Assembly (NCBI RefSeq): GCF_014203275.1
Contig: NZ_JACHIP010000004.1
Coordinates: 558,001-622,000 of the forward strand
DNA from: Granulicella aggregans
GTDB taxonomy: Bacteria; Acidobacteriota; Terriglobia; Terriglobales; Acidobacteriaceae
Direction of reading: 5' to 3'
Length of the DNA: 64,000 nt
Shown here piece by piece: positions 17,568 to 25,291 of this stretch. The translations under genes were made by a program, and so were the position numbers. The stretch's first letter is position 1. Every line of letters starts with the position of its first letter. Below the pieces are notes generated by a model. The model made no database searches and was not told where the DNA came from. It was given only the letters and a program-made list of their open reading frames with translations.

Positions 17568-17834
17568 ATGAATAACGACACCGTAAAGGGAACGTTGCAG
17601 AAGATCGGCGGCCGCATCGAGGAATCAGCCGGAGTCCTTGTGAACGATCCGGCCCTGAAGAATGCGGGCCGCGAAGACCAATTGAAGGGCAAGGCTCGGG
17701 AAGCCTGGGGCAACGTAAAAGATGCCGCCGGAGACCTCGTCGACCGCGCCCGCGCTGCCAAGTATGACGCTGAAGTGAAGTCCGAAGAGGCCGTTGCCTT
17801 CGAGCGCGACCACGAAGTCGCCGTCACCCGTTAA
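17568..17834 (+). CDS. CsbD-like stress protein
   Basis: An 88-residue, highly charged helical protein. MNNDTVKGTLQKIGGRIEESAG followed by EDQLKGKAREAWGNVKDAAGD is the CsbD repeat pattern; the family is induced by general stress in many bacteria but has no established biochemical role. It lies 54 bases after pyrC with its own AAGGAG ribosome binding site and is followed by a strong terminator, so it may be read both from the pyr transcript and from its own promoter. Confidence 0.9.
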   Translation: MNNDTVKGTLQKIGGRIEESAGVLVNDPALKNAGREDQLKGKAREAWGNVKDAAGDLVDRARAAKYDAEVKSEEAVAFERDHEVAVTR

Positions 17835-17864
17835 AGCCTGTTCGCGCAGGAAAAGCGAAAATCA

Positions 17865-17898
17865 ACGGGCCAGCCTCCAGGCTGGCCCGTCTTCTTTT
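17865..17898 (+). terminator. Intrinsic terminator after the CsbD-like gene
   Basis: ACGGGCCAGCCT and AGGCTGGCCCGT form a 12-base perfect stem around a minimal loop, followed by CTTCTTTTG. Confidence 0.9.
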
Positions 17899-17955
17899 GT
17901 ACAAAGCTTCTCAATCCTGCCGCAACATACGGCGCACCTCGCCGTCTATAGCTTC

Positions 17956-19131
17956 ATGCACCGCTCTCTTCGCTTCGCGTTCGCCGCCCTTCTCGTTCTG
18001 CCTGCTCCGCTCGTCGCGCAAAATTCCGATAAGCCCGTCCTCGTCAACCCGACGGACAAGCCTGCTCCGACGACGACCATCACCGCTGAATCGCGCCTCG
18101 TGAACATTCCTGTCATCGTGCGCGACAACAAGGGCGCGCTCGTCCAGAACCTCACCAAGGCCGACTTCAGCCTTCAGGTCGACGGCAAGCCGCAGGTCAT
18201 CCGCTACTTCGACCTCGACAACAATCTGCCGCTCACGCTTGGCCTTCTAGTCGACACCAGCGAGAGCCAACGCAACGCGCTTGACGATGAGCGCTCGGCA
18301 AGCTCCGCCTTCCTCGACCAGATGCTGACCGGCAAGCAGGATCAGGCCTTCGTCATCGAGTTCGCCCGCTCGGTTGAACTCCTCCAGGAACTGACGAGCT
18401 CCCGCGCCAAGCTTCAGGCCGGCCTCAAAGAACTCGACATCCAGACCGCCTCGGCCTCTGATACTGACACTACCGGCGATTCCGCTCCAGACAAGAACGG
18501 CCGCACCCATCGAATGCGCGGCGGCACAACGCTCTACGACGCCGTCTTTCTCGCTTCCGATGAGGTCATGTCCAAACAGAAGGGTCGCAAGGCGCTGATC
18601 GTACTAACGGACGGTGTCGATCGAGGCTCGAAGGAACGGCTTACTGACGCCATCGAGGCCGCGCAGCGCGCTGACACCATCATCTACGCCGTCTACTTCA
18701 AGGGTGAAGCGCCGCGGCGGGACTCCTTCAACGATAATCCCGGCGGATACCCGCGAGGTGGCGGTTACCCCGGAGGCGGATATCCGGGCGGCGGCTATCC
18801 CGGAGGAGGCTATCCAGGCGGCGGTGGAGGTGGCGGACGCCGTGGTGGAGGTCCCAGCAACGAGCCCGACCAGCGCGCCGAGGGCAAGAAGACTCTCGAG
18901 CGAATCGCCCACGAGACGGGCGGACGGCTCTTTGAGGTCAGCAAGAAACAACCTGTCGCCGATATCTATGCCGAGATTGGCAAGGAGCTACGGGCCCAAT
19001 ATCGCCTCGGCTACACGCCCGACAAGGAAGCTAGCGAAGACGGGTACCACCGCCTCGAACTTGGCCTGACGAGTTCCGACAAGAAGAAGTGGGTGATCCA
19101 GACCCGTGACGGCTACTACACCGGAAAATAA
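17956..19131 (+). CDS. Exported VWFA-domain protein with Gly-Tyr-Pro repeat
   Basis: A 391-residue exported protein of the VWFA-related type abundant in Acidobacteriota. The ATG at 17956 opens a signal peptide (MHRSLRFAFAALLVLPAPLVAQ). The VWFA domain has the MIDAS start DTSES and the later TDGVDRGSKE; a beta-rich N-terminal segment (LVNIPVIVRDNKGALVQNLTKADFSL) precedes it. A glycine-rich GGYPG repeat interrupts the C-terminal half, after which the domain resumes (KKTLERIAHETGGRLFEV). Function unknown; family members are suspected surface or periplasmic metal-dependent adhesion proteins. Confidence 0.85.
   Translation: MHRSLRFAFAALLVLPAPLVAQNSDKPVLVNPTDKPAPTTTITAESRLVNIPVIVRDNKGALVQNLTKADFSLQVDGKPQVIRYFDLDNNLPLTLGLLVDTSESQRNALDDERSASSAFLDQMLTGKQDQAFVIEFARSVELLQELTSSRAKLQAGLKELDIQTASASDTDTTGDSAPDKNGRTHRMRGGTTLYDAVFLASDEVMSKQKGRKALIVLTDGVDRGSKERLTDAIEAAQRADTIIYAVYFKGEAPRRDSFNDNPGGYPRGGGYPGGGYPGGGYPGGGYPGGGGGGGRRGGGPSNEPDQRAEGKKTLERIAHETGGRLFEVSKKQPVADIYAEIGKELRAQYRLGYTPDKEASEDGYHRLELGLTSSDKKKWVIQTRDGYYTGK
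18741..18837 (+). repeat. In-frame Gly-Gly-Tyr-Pro-Gly coding repeat
   Basis: About five imperfect 15-base units encoding GGYPG-like pentapeptides, then a run of glycines and arginines. The units differ at third positions, so the array is not a perfect slippage tract. Confidence 0.85.
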
Positions 19132-19177
19132 ACGATCCGTCATCGTGGCTCGTGAACACGCGTGATGACGGATCGTT
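19131..19177 (-). terminator. Hairpin between convergent VWFA gene and kbl
   Basis: A 14-base perfect inverted repeat (AACGATCCGTCATC and its complement) flanks a 19-base centre. Read on the minus strand it is followed by TATTTTCC, a T-rich tract suited to ending kbl transcripts; on the plus strand there is no T tract. Confidence 0.7.
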
Positions 19178-19189
19178 GGGATGCGCGAA

Positions 19190-20428
19190 TTAAGACAGAA
19201 TGCCTGTCTTCTTCGCCACACTTACGAAGATCTCGAGCGCCTGATCGATCTGTTCCCGAGTGTGTTCGCTGGTCATGATCGTCCGAACCCGCGCCCTGCC
19301 CTCGGGAACGGTGGGGAACGCAATCCCGGTAGCCATCACGCCCGCCTCGAAGAGCGCCTTGGAGTAATCCATCGTCCTGCGTCCGTCTCCAATGATGATC
19401 GGCGTAATAGGCGTCTCGCTCTTTGGTGTAGTCACGCCGCCCACGTCGAAGCCCGCGTCCGCAAGCTGCTGCTTGAAGTACGCCGTATTCGACCACAGCC
19501 GCTCGATCCGCTCTGGCTCGTTTTCAAGGATGTCGAAGGCCGCGATGCAGCTTGCCGCGACGCTTGGCGGATGCGATGTCGAGAACAGGAACGGCCGAGC
19601 GCGGTGGTAGAGATAGTCAATCAGGTCACGGCTGCCGCAGACATAGCCACCCAGCGATCCGATTGCCTTCGACAGCGTGCCCACCTGCACATCCACGCGG
19701 CCATGCGCTCCGAAGTGGTCCACGGACCCGCGCCCGTTGCGCCCCAGCACTCCGCTGGCGTGTGCGTCGTCGACCATCATGATCGCGCCATACTTCTCGG
19801 CAAGATCGGCCAGCTTGTCGACGGGCCCGATGTCGCCGTCCATCGAAAAAACACCGTCAGTGATAATGAGCTTCCGTCCCGGCTCGTTCTCGATCTCACG
19901 CAGCAACTCCTCGGCGTGGGCTACATCCTTGTGGCGGAAGACCTTGATCTTCGCCCGCGAAAGCCTTGCGCCGTCGATGATGCTGGCATGGTTGAGTTCG
20001 TCCGAAAGGATGAAGTCTTCCTTGCCGAGAATCGACGACACCGTCCCCGCATTGGCCGTGAATCCCGACTGAAAGACCACGCAGGCCTCGACGTTCTTGA
20101 AGGCGGCGATCTTCTCTTCGAGCTCCATGTGGATACGCATCGTCCCGGCAATCGTTCGTACCGCGCCCGAACCCGCACCATATTTCTGGGTCGCTGCTAT
20201 CGCTGCCTCTTTCAACTTCGGGTGCTCGCACAGCCCAAGGTAGTTATTCGAGGAAAGGTTGATGACGCGCCTGCCATCGTAGCTGCACACCGGGCCTTGT
20301 TCGTCGTCCAGCACGCGCAGCTTGAAGTAGGTGCCTCCCTGCTTCAGCGCATCCATCTGCGCGGTCAGGTGGGCTAATTGCTGCCGCTTTACAGCAGGCA
20401 TCGTCGCGGGTTCGAAGGTCGTCGTCAT
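19190..20428 (-). CDS. kbl: Glycine C-acetyltransferase (2-amino-3-ketobutyrate CoA ligase)
   Basis: A 412-residue PLP enzyme of the alpha-oxoamine synthase family. Glycine-rich YGAGSGAVRTIAGT, the PLP-ring contact DDAHASGVLG and the PLP lysine in GTLSKAIGSLGGY are visible. The family joins glycine, alanine or serine to an acyl-CoA; Kbl acts in threonine breakdown together with threonine dehydrogenase, which is not in this window. Kbl, BioF and related enzymes are close, so the substrate is moderately certain. The sequence before the ATG shows no clear ribosome binding site. Confidence 0.88.
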   Translation of the reverse strand: MTTTFEPATMPAVKRQQLAHLTAQMDALKQGGTYFKLRVLDDEQGPVCSYDGRRVINLSSNNYLGLCEHPKLKEAAIAATQKYGAGSGAVRTIAGTMRIHMELEEKIAAFKNVEACVVFQSGFTANAGTVSSILGKEDFILSDELNHASIIDGARLSRAKIKVFRHKDVAHAEELLREIENEPGRKLIITDGVFSMDGDIGPVDKLADLAEKYGAIMMVDDAHASGVLGRNGRGSVDHFGAHGRVDVQVGTLSKAIGSLGGYVCGSRDLIDYLYHRARPFLFSTSHPPSVAASCIAAFDILENEPERIERLWSNTAYFKQQLADAGFDVGGVTTPKSETPITPIIIGDGRRTMDYSKALFEAGVMATGIAFPTVPEGRARVRTIMTSEHTREQIDQALEIFVSVAKKTGILS

Positions 20429-20474
20429 AGATGAAATCGTAAACCTTTTGCGGCGCAGGCGGTTGCGCGGGAGC

Positions 20475-20504
20475 GTTGTGCATCGTACATAGTGTTGTGC
20501 ATCG
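20475..20504. repeat. Direct repeat in the kbl/lipoprotein divergent region
   Basis: The 11-mer GTTGTGCATCG occurs twice, starting at 20475 and 20494, 19 bases apart (about two helical turns). Possible regulator half-sites; no factor can be named. The rest of this 206-base intergenic region shows no recognised feature. Confidence 0.4.
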
Positions 20505-20634
20505 CCGAACGTATGAGTTTGGCCCGCAACTCGTCAGAAGGACTGATAAGGCGAAGCGTCATCTGGCACAGAGATGGACGACTCATAAGCCGCTCACATC
20601 AGCGAACAAAAATGAACTCCACGAGGCTCGAACG

Positions 20635-21522
20635 ATGAACTCACCCTTTGTATTCCTGCGCTTCACGCGCTCTATCGCCACTTTCGCCGTTGCTCTCACA
20701 CTCATCGCCGGCTGCAAGTCCAAGCAGGACGCCGCGCTTGATCAAGCCAAACAGCAGGCGAACACAACCGGCCAGGCCCAGCAGGTCGTCTCCACCGATA
20801 AGAATGGCAACGTGAGCACCACCGTCGTACAGCCCTTGCAGCAAGGGCAGACGACGCAAGCTGTTACAACCACCGTGACTCCCGCCGCCAACGCCGCAGT
20901 AGCCACGCCCGGCCAGCCCGTTGCTGCAGCTTCGACCGCGCCGCAGCCCGGAACGCAACCTGCGCCTCCGGCGAACCTGGCGACTGACCCCGTGATTCGC
21001 CCCGCTGATGTCCATGTACAGGCAGGGACGCCGCTCGCCATTCGAATCGATCAGCACATCAGCGTCAAGACCACGCGTGCCGGCGACCACTTTACCGGCG
21101 AGGTCGAAGAGGCCGTCGTCGATGGCAACAACCGCGTCATCATTCCTCGCGGAGCTCCCGTCGAAGGTATCGTCGACGCGTCTCATCGCAGAGGCCACTT
21201 CAAGGGCAGTTCGATCCTCGAACTTCGTCTGACCACGCTTACGTTGAACGGCTCGCAATACGCGCTCGACACGCATGATCTGACGCGCACGAAGAAGGGT
21301 AAGGGCAAGCGCTCGGCCGCCTTCATCGGTGGAGGTACAGGCCTCGGGATGCTGGTTGGTGGAGTAGCCACCGGAGGAGTGGGCTTGCTCGTCGGCGGAC
21401 TCGCTGGTGCAGGTACAGGCACCGCGATCGGCGGCCTGACGGGCAACCGCGATATAGAGATTCCCGCCGAATCCGTGGTGCGGTTTAGATTAGCTGATGA
21501 CCTCGTGGTGCAGGCTTCCTAA
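20635..21522 (+). CDS. Glycine-zipper lipoprotein
   Basis: A 295-residue predicted outer-envelope lipoprotein. The ATG at 20635 begins a lipoprotein signal peptide with lipobox LIAGC (Cys about residue 25); the open frame extends upstream without a signal sequence. A Gln/Thr/Ala/Pro-rich linker precedes a beta domain (LAIRIDQHISVKTTRAGDHFTGEVEEAVV) and a glycine-zipper segment (GGGTGLGMLVGGVATGGVGLLVGG) which may insert in membranes. Function unknown; similar acidobacterial proteins are annotated only as hypothetical or glycine-zipper proteins. Confidence 0.8.
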   Translation: MNSPFVFLRFTRSIATFAVALTLIAGCKSKQDAALDQAKQQANTTGQAQQVVSTDKNGNVSTTVVQPLQQGQTTQAVTTTVTPAANAAVATPGQPVAAASTAPQPGTQPAPPANLATDPVIRPADVHVQAGTPLAIRIDQHISVKTTRAGDHFTGEVEEAVVDGNNRVIIPRGAPVEGIVDASHRRGHFKGSSILELRLTTLTLNGSQYALDTHDLTRTKKGKGKRSAAFIGGGTGLGMLVGGVATGGVGLLVGGLAGAGTGTAIGGLTGNRDIEIPAESVVRFRLADDLVVQAS

Positions 21523-21543
21523 AGCTGGCGCCACAACAATCTG

Positions 21544-21582
21544 GGTGCCCATCCATGCAGTCTCATCGCATGGGTGGGCACC
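21544..21582. repeat. Dispersed palindrome, copy 1 (REP-like)
   Basis: Arms GGTGCCCATCCATGC and GCATGGGTGGGCACC (14 of 15 pair, one G-T) around AGTCTCATC. A second copy with the same loop lies at 37825-37865. The right arm is inside the 3' end of miaA and supplies its last codons. It may also act as the terminator of the convergent lipoprotein and miaA genes. Confidence 0.75.
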
Positions 21583-22513
21583 ATCTCGCCACCATCCTCA
21601 TCGCTTCATCCATCACAGAATCATCCCCGCCTGCACCTAGGAGCCACGCAATCTCCGCGTCCCGCCGAAACCATGTTCCCTGGCGCTTGGCGTAGTTGCG
21701 GTGTCCCTGCTGCGCCTTCCCGACCGCCTGATCCCGCGTCATCTCGCCGCGCAGCACTGAGACCGCCTCGGCGTAGCCCAGCGAACTTAGTGGGCGGCAA
21801 TCGTAGTCGTAACGCTCGACCAGTCGTTCCGTCTCCTCGACCAGCCCGCGCTCGAACATCTCCGCAGCCCGCTGGTTGATGCGCTCATAAAGCCGTTCGC
21901 GTCCCGGATCGAGCCCCATCCGCAGAATGCGGTATCCGCTCAAAGCGTCACGCCCCTGCTCCCACATCTCGGTCATGGGCTGTTGGGCGGCCATGCTTAC
22001 CTCGATGGCACGCACCACCTTCGAGACGTCGTTCGCGTGAATGAGATTTGCGGCCGCCGGATCCAGCGCAGTCAGCCGCTGATGCAGCGACTCCGCTCCA
22101 TGTTCCGCGGCGTGACGGCGAAGCTCATCGCGAAGCTCCGGCTGGCGAGGTGGAGCAGGGAAGAGTCCGTCGATCAACGCCCTTAGATAGAGCCCAGTCC
22201 CGCCCGCCACGATCGGCAGTTTGCCGCGTTCTGTGACTCCGGCGATCGCCTCTCGAGCGCCCCGGCTGTAATCGCCTGCCGTGCATGCCTCGTCCGGGGA
22301 GACGACGTCGATCATGTGGTGCGGAACTCGCGCACGGTCTTCAAACGAAGGCTTGGCGGTACCGATCTCCATCTCGCGATAGACAGCCACCGAGTCGCAA
22401 CTGACGATCTCCCCGTCGAACTCCTCCGCCAGCCGGATGGCCAGGCCGGATTTCCCACTTGCAGTAGCTCCAACGATGACGATCAGAGGGTTCTCTACCA
22501 AACGCGCCACCAT
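21563..22513 (-). CDS. miaA: tRNA dimethylallyltransferase
   Basis: A 316-residue enzyme that adds dimethylallyl to A37 of tRNAs reading UNN codons. The P-loop VGATASGKSGLA, CDSVAVYREMEIGTAKP, the HHMIDVVSPDE segment, AGGTGLYLRALIDG and the C-terminal QQGHRNYAKRQGTWFRR are all family signatures. The ATG at 22513 starts just before the P-loop; the longer frame is unlikely. Its start overlaps a 53-codon ORF by 19 bases, and the last codons (encoding RWCPPMR) lie in a dispersed palindrome. Confidence 0.96.
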   Translation of the reverse strand: MVARLVENPLIVIVGATASGKSGLAIRLAEEFDGEIVSCDSVAVYREMEIGTAKPSFEDRARVPHHMIDVVSPDEACTAGDYSRGAREAIAGVTERGKLPIVAGGTGLYLRALIDGLFPAPPRQPELRDELRRHAAEHGAESLHQRLTALDPAAANLIHANDVSKVVRAIEVSMAAQQPMTEMWEQGRDALSGYRILRMGLDPGRERLYERINQRAAEMFERGLVEETERLVERYDYDCRPLSSLGYAEAVSVLRGEMTRDQAVGKAQQGHRNYAKRQGTWFRRDAEIAWLLGAGGDDSVMDEAMRMVARWCPPMR

Positions 22514-22656
22514 CCTGTGGTGAAGACGCGATGCACTCCAGCTCGGGCGACCGCAAAGACAATCGCCGCCGCCGCCAGCCAAACCAGCCCGCGAATCTGC
22601 CGGACGCGTTCGCGGCCTTCCTGCTCGCGCCGTTCGCCATCAGAGCGCGGCTTCAC
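22495..22656 (-). CDS. Short membrane protein between the TonB-like gene and miaA
   Basis: A 53-codon ORF from GTG at 22656 to TAG at 22495. It has a very charged, Arg/Glu-rich N-terminus (to about residue 22) and one hydrophobic helix (GLVWLAAAAIVFAVARAGV), ending FTTGWWRVW. It begins one base after the stop of the TonB-like gene and overlaps the miaA start by 19 bases, filling the space exactly, as expected for a coupled operon gene. I do not recognise a family. The position and hydrophobic pattern are the main evidence. Confidence 0.6.
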   Translation of the reverse strand: MKPRSDGERREQEGRERVRQIRGLVWLAAAAIVFAVARAGVHRVFTTGWWRVW

Positions 22657-22657
22657 G

Positions 22658-23710
22658 CTACCTCGGTTCCTTGTTCACCAGGTAATGTACGCGCAGCTCC
22701 AGCTTAGGGCCATGGAACTGGCTCGGCAGTGCAGGGAACTGGCCCACACCAGTGATCGATCCCCAGCACGACTTGTTGATCGCGTCGTCATGCGTCGAGC
22801 CTTCAAGCGCCATGCCGCCAATCCGGCCATCGGGCAGGATGATGAAGCGAATCTGCGTCTCGCCCTGCTTGTTCAGAGGAGGCCGCGCCTCTTCGGGAAT
22901 CAGCGGCAGCCAGGTCTCGTAGATCTCGCGCATGATCTTCTGCAGGTAGGGGTTGAAGTCCACGCCCTCGGTATCGGAGAGGATATCGACGCCGGTACCC
23001 AGTCCACGATGTTCCGCTGGCCCATTCGTCCCGCTCCCCATCGTCAGGCCGCCATTGCCTCTCGGAGCCCGCGTCGCCTGCTGCACCATGTCACGGGCGC
23101 TGGTGTTCGGATTGCCAAAGTTTGGCTTGGTTGGATTCGCGGAAGGAGCCGGTGCGGATGGAAGCGCGGCAGTCTGGGCTGGTTGAGGCTGCTGCAATGG
23201 TGACTGCTGCACTACTGGAGGCGGAGCGGCCGCCTGTGGCGACGGCCGGGGCTGTCCCTGGGGTTGCTGAGCAGCCGGTTGTGGAGCTGGAGGTGTCGCC
23301 GCCTGCGGAGCCGGGGCCGATGGGCCGCCGGAAGTTGAAGGCTTTGGCATCGGCTTCAGCTTGGGAACCTTGTTGATCGCCTTTTGCACATCAGGTGGAA
23401 CCGTCAGACTCGTCAACTTCTGGTCCTTCGAATCTCCCATGGGAACGACAAACTCCGGTGAGCGCGGAAACAGGCGCGGCGCGAAGATGAGGAAGACAAC
23501 AACCGTTAACCAGAAAAAGAGGGAAATGTAGATCGATTCGCGGAACCGCGCCTTGGATCGTTCATCGTCAAGCGATTCCAGCAGGTGGACGAGGTCGCTG
23601 TGGTCCAGTTCGCCGAAGCGACCGGCCTTCACCTTTTCCCCAGAACGGTTCTCCTCCTGCTGGCTGGAAGAGGGAGGGGCAGGATTGGGCGGCGTCTCTA
23701 AGGTCGGCAT
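22658..23710 (-). CDS. TonB-like energy transducer protein
   Basis: A 350-residue protein with a cytoplasmic N-terminus, one membrane segment (YISLFFWLTVVVFLIFAP, about residues 61-78), a long Pro/Gln/Ala-rich linker of about 100 residues, and a C-terminal TonB-type domain (PYLQKIMREIYETWLPLIPEEA... QIRFIILPDGRIGGMALEGSTHDDAINK). This is the TonB plan: the linker spans the periplasm and the C-terminal domain contacts outer-membrane partners. Followed by the short membrane ORF and miaA. No exbB or exbD is in the window. Confidence 0.85.
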   Translation of the reverse strand: MPTLETPPNPAPPSSSQQEENRSGEKVKAGRFGELDHSDLVHLLESLDDERSKARFRESIYISLFFWLTVVVFLIFAPRLFPRSPEFVVPMGDSKDQKLTSLTVPPDVQKAINKVPKLKPMPKPSTSGGPSAPAPQAATPPAPQPAAQQPQGQPRPSPQAAAPPPVVQQSPLQQPQPAQTAALPSAPAPSANPTKPNFGNPNTSARDMVQQATRAPRGNGGLTMGSGTNGPAEHRGLGTGVDILSDTEGVDFNPYLQKIMREIYETWLPLIPEEARPPLNKQGETQIRFIILPDGRIGGMALEGSTHDDAINKSCWGSITGVGQFPALPSQFHGPKLELRVHYLVNKEPR

Positions 23711-23821
23711 GTTGATGTCTGTCTGACGAGGCGGAGATAGGTAAAGTTACTCAGGCGTCGGATTTACGGTCTCTCGCAAATGTTCGAATCTACTTATTTT
23801 CTCATCTTTAGCGGAAATGCA

Positions 23822-23910
23822 GGGGGTTGGGTTCAGGGTTTAGGGTGTAGCTAATCGATACAGGGGGCGGCCGGCTCTACCCCCTTACCCTCTGAACCCT
23901 ATACCCTGTC
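23822..23910. repeat. GGGTTCAGGGT / ACCCTCTGAACCC inverted repeat abutting mogA
   Basis: An imperfect inverted repeat made of AGGGTT-type words: GGGTTCAGGGT at 23829 and ACCCTCTGAACCC at 23887, with further CAGGGTTTAGGG and TATACCCTG flanks. It ends five bases before the GTG start of mogA, leaving no room for a ribosome binding site. The centre holds GGCGGCCGG. It looks like a dispersed intergenic element; only this copy is in the window. Confidence 0.5.
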
Positions 23911-23914
23911 CTCT

Positions 23915-24484
23915 GTGCCTCTTTCCTTTCATCCCGACACCCGCGCCGCCGTGCTGACGATCAGCGACCGCTGCTCCCGGGGCGAACAAGTGGACCTCTC
24001 CGGCCCGGCCGTCGTCGATCTGCTTGCTGGCGCTGGAGTTGCGGTCACCGCCGCCGAAAACCTGCCGGACGAGATCGACCAGATCACCGCAGCCCTGCGC
24101 CGCTATGCTGCTGGATGCAACCTGATCCTTACCACCGGCGGTACCGGCCTTGCGCCACGCGATGTCACGCCGGAAGCCACCCGCCTGGTCTGCGACCGTC
24201 TCGTGGAGGGCCTGGCCGAACTCATGCGTGCCGAGGGGCTTCGTCATACGCCTTTCGCATCTCTCAGCCGTGCTGTCTGCGGAGCGATCGGCTCAACGTT
24301 GATCGTGAACCTGCCTGGAAGCCCTGCCGGAGCCACGACGTCGCTCGCTGCCGTGCTTCCTCTGTTGCCGCATGCCCTGGATCTGCTTGCAGGCAGGACC
24401 GCCCACGCGCATGGAATCGTCTCAAGTCACGCTGCGTTGACCTCCGGACTGCCGCATGAAGGTAAGATCGATAGATACAAGTGA
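23915..24484 (+). CDS. Molybdenum cofactor biosynthesis protein, MogA/MoaB family
   Basis: A 189-residue molybdopterin-binding fold protein. [20 protein letters not shown], the [19 protein letters not shown] loop and the LPGSPAGA segment are the family's signature; MogA adenylates molybdopterin before molybdate insertion. The start is GTG at 23915, directly after an inverted repeat and with no Shine-Dalgarno sequence. The stop overlaps the next gene (GTGA). Whether it is functionally MogA or MoaB cannot be settled here. Confidence 0.92.
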   Translation: MPLSFHPDTRAAVLTISDRCSRGEQVDLSGPAVVDLLAGAGVAVTAAENLPDEIDQITAALRRYAAGCNLILTTGGTGLAPRDVTPEATRLVCDRLVEGLAELMRAEGLRHTPFASLSRAVCGAIGSTLIVNLPGSPAGATTSLAAVLPLLPHALDLLAGRTAHAHGIVSSHAALTSGLPHEGKIDRYK

Positions 24485-25140
24485 AGATCGCTCCCGCATC
24501 GCTTTTTCATAAATGGAACGCCTGGATGTTGCTTGTCCTCAAGCCGCTCGGCGTCTGGGGCGTTTGTGCACTTGCCATCGTCGACTCCTCCTCGATTCCC
24601 ATGCCGATCGACGCCATTGTCATCGGCTATGTGGCCGCAGACCATGGCAAATTCGTCATCTACGCGTTCATGGCTGCGCTCGGTTCGGCGATTGGCTCGC
24701 TTGTGCCCTACTATGTCGGCCGCGCGGGAGGAGAACTCTTCCTGCTCAAACGGGTCAACCGCGAGCGCTACGAAAAGCTCCGCGACCGCTTCGAGAAACA
24801 GGAGTTCCTCGCGATCATGGTCCCTGCCATGATGCCGCCGCCCATGCCGGTCAAGCTCTTCGAGTTTGCCGCCGGTGTCTTCGAGATGAAGCCGGTGTGG
24901 TTCTTCTCGGCCATCTTCATCGGCAAGTTCTTCCGTTTCCTCCTCTGGGCGGCAATTACAGTCTTTTACGGCCCGACAATCGTGCAGACGATCGGCCACG
25001 CGTTCCATGTGCATCTCGGCCTTATCCTCGCGGGAGCGGGAGCGATCATCATTGTGATCGCTCTGTTTGTGACTCGTAAGATCTTCGATCGCCGTAGCGG
25101 CACGCCGCTTCCGATCGAAGACGCTGACCGGCCCGCTTAG
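24481..25140 (+). CDS. DedA/YqaA-type membrane protein
   Basis: A 219-residue membrane protein with about five hydrophobic segments and the VTT/SNARE-associated pattern: an N-terminal re-entrant region ([16 protein letters not shown]), [14 protein letters not shown] with the conserved arginine, and [18 protein letters not shown]. DedA-like proteins are needed for envelope integrity and some scramble undecaprenyl phosphate. GTG start overlapping the mogA stop by four bases shows coupling. Exact substrate unknown. Confidence 0.87.
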   Translation: MKIAPASLFHKWNAWMLLVLKPLGVWGVCALAIVDSSSIPMPIDAIVIGYVAADHGKFVIYAFMAALGSAIGSLVPYYVGRAGGELFLLKRVNRERYEKLRDRFEKQEFLAIMVPAMMPPPMPVKLFEFAAGVFEMKPVWFFSAIFIGKFFRFLLWAAITVFYGPTIVQTIGHAFHVHLGLILAGAGAIIIVIALFVTRKIFDRRSGTPLPIEDADRPA

Positions 25141-25189
25141 AGCCGCACGATCAACAGCTTACCGTCGCGGGTAGGCGATCGCCGTCATG

Positions 25190-25201
25190 CTGTCGCGACA
25201 G
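25190..25201. promoter_or_regulatory. Palindromes upstream of the HTH-TPR regulator
   Basis: CTGTCGCGACAG (25190) is a perfect 12-base palindrome, and GGCGATCGCC (25174) a perfect 10-base one. They lie about 90-115 bases before the start of the regulator gene and could be autoregulatory sites; evidence is only their symmetry and position. Confidence 0.3.
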
Positions 25202-25291
25202 GCCAATCTCTATCAGGGGTTTCTGCGTTCCCTAGTAGACTTGTGAAACGATTTCGTTCCGCAGTCACTAAACTGAGGGATTTCGAACGCA

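Noticed and set aside
23770..23800. TTCGAATC resembling a tRNA T-loop
   Set aside because: No acceptor stem, anticodon arm or CCA-compatible fold around it.
25174..25183. GGCGATCGCC containing the cyanobacterial HIP1 octamer GCGATCGC
   Set aside because: Only one clear copy noted; no sign of the high iteration that defines HIP1.
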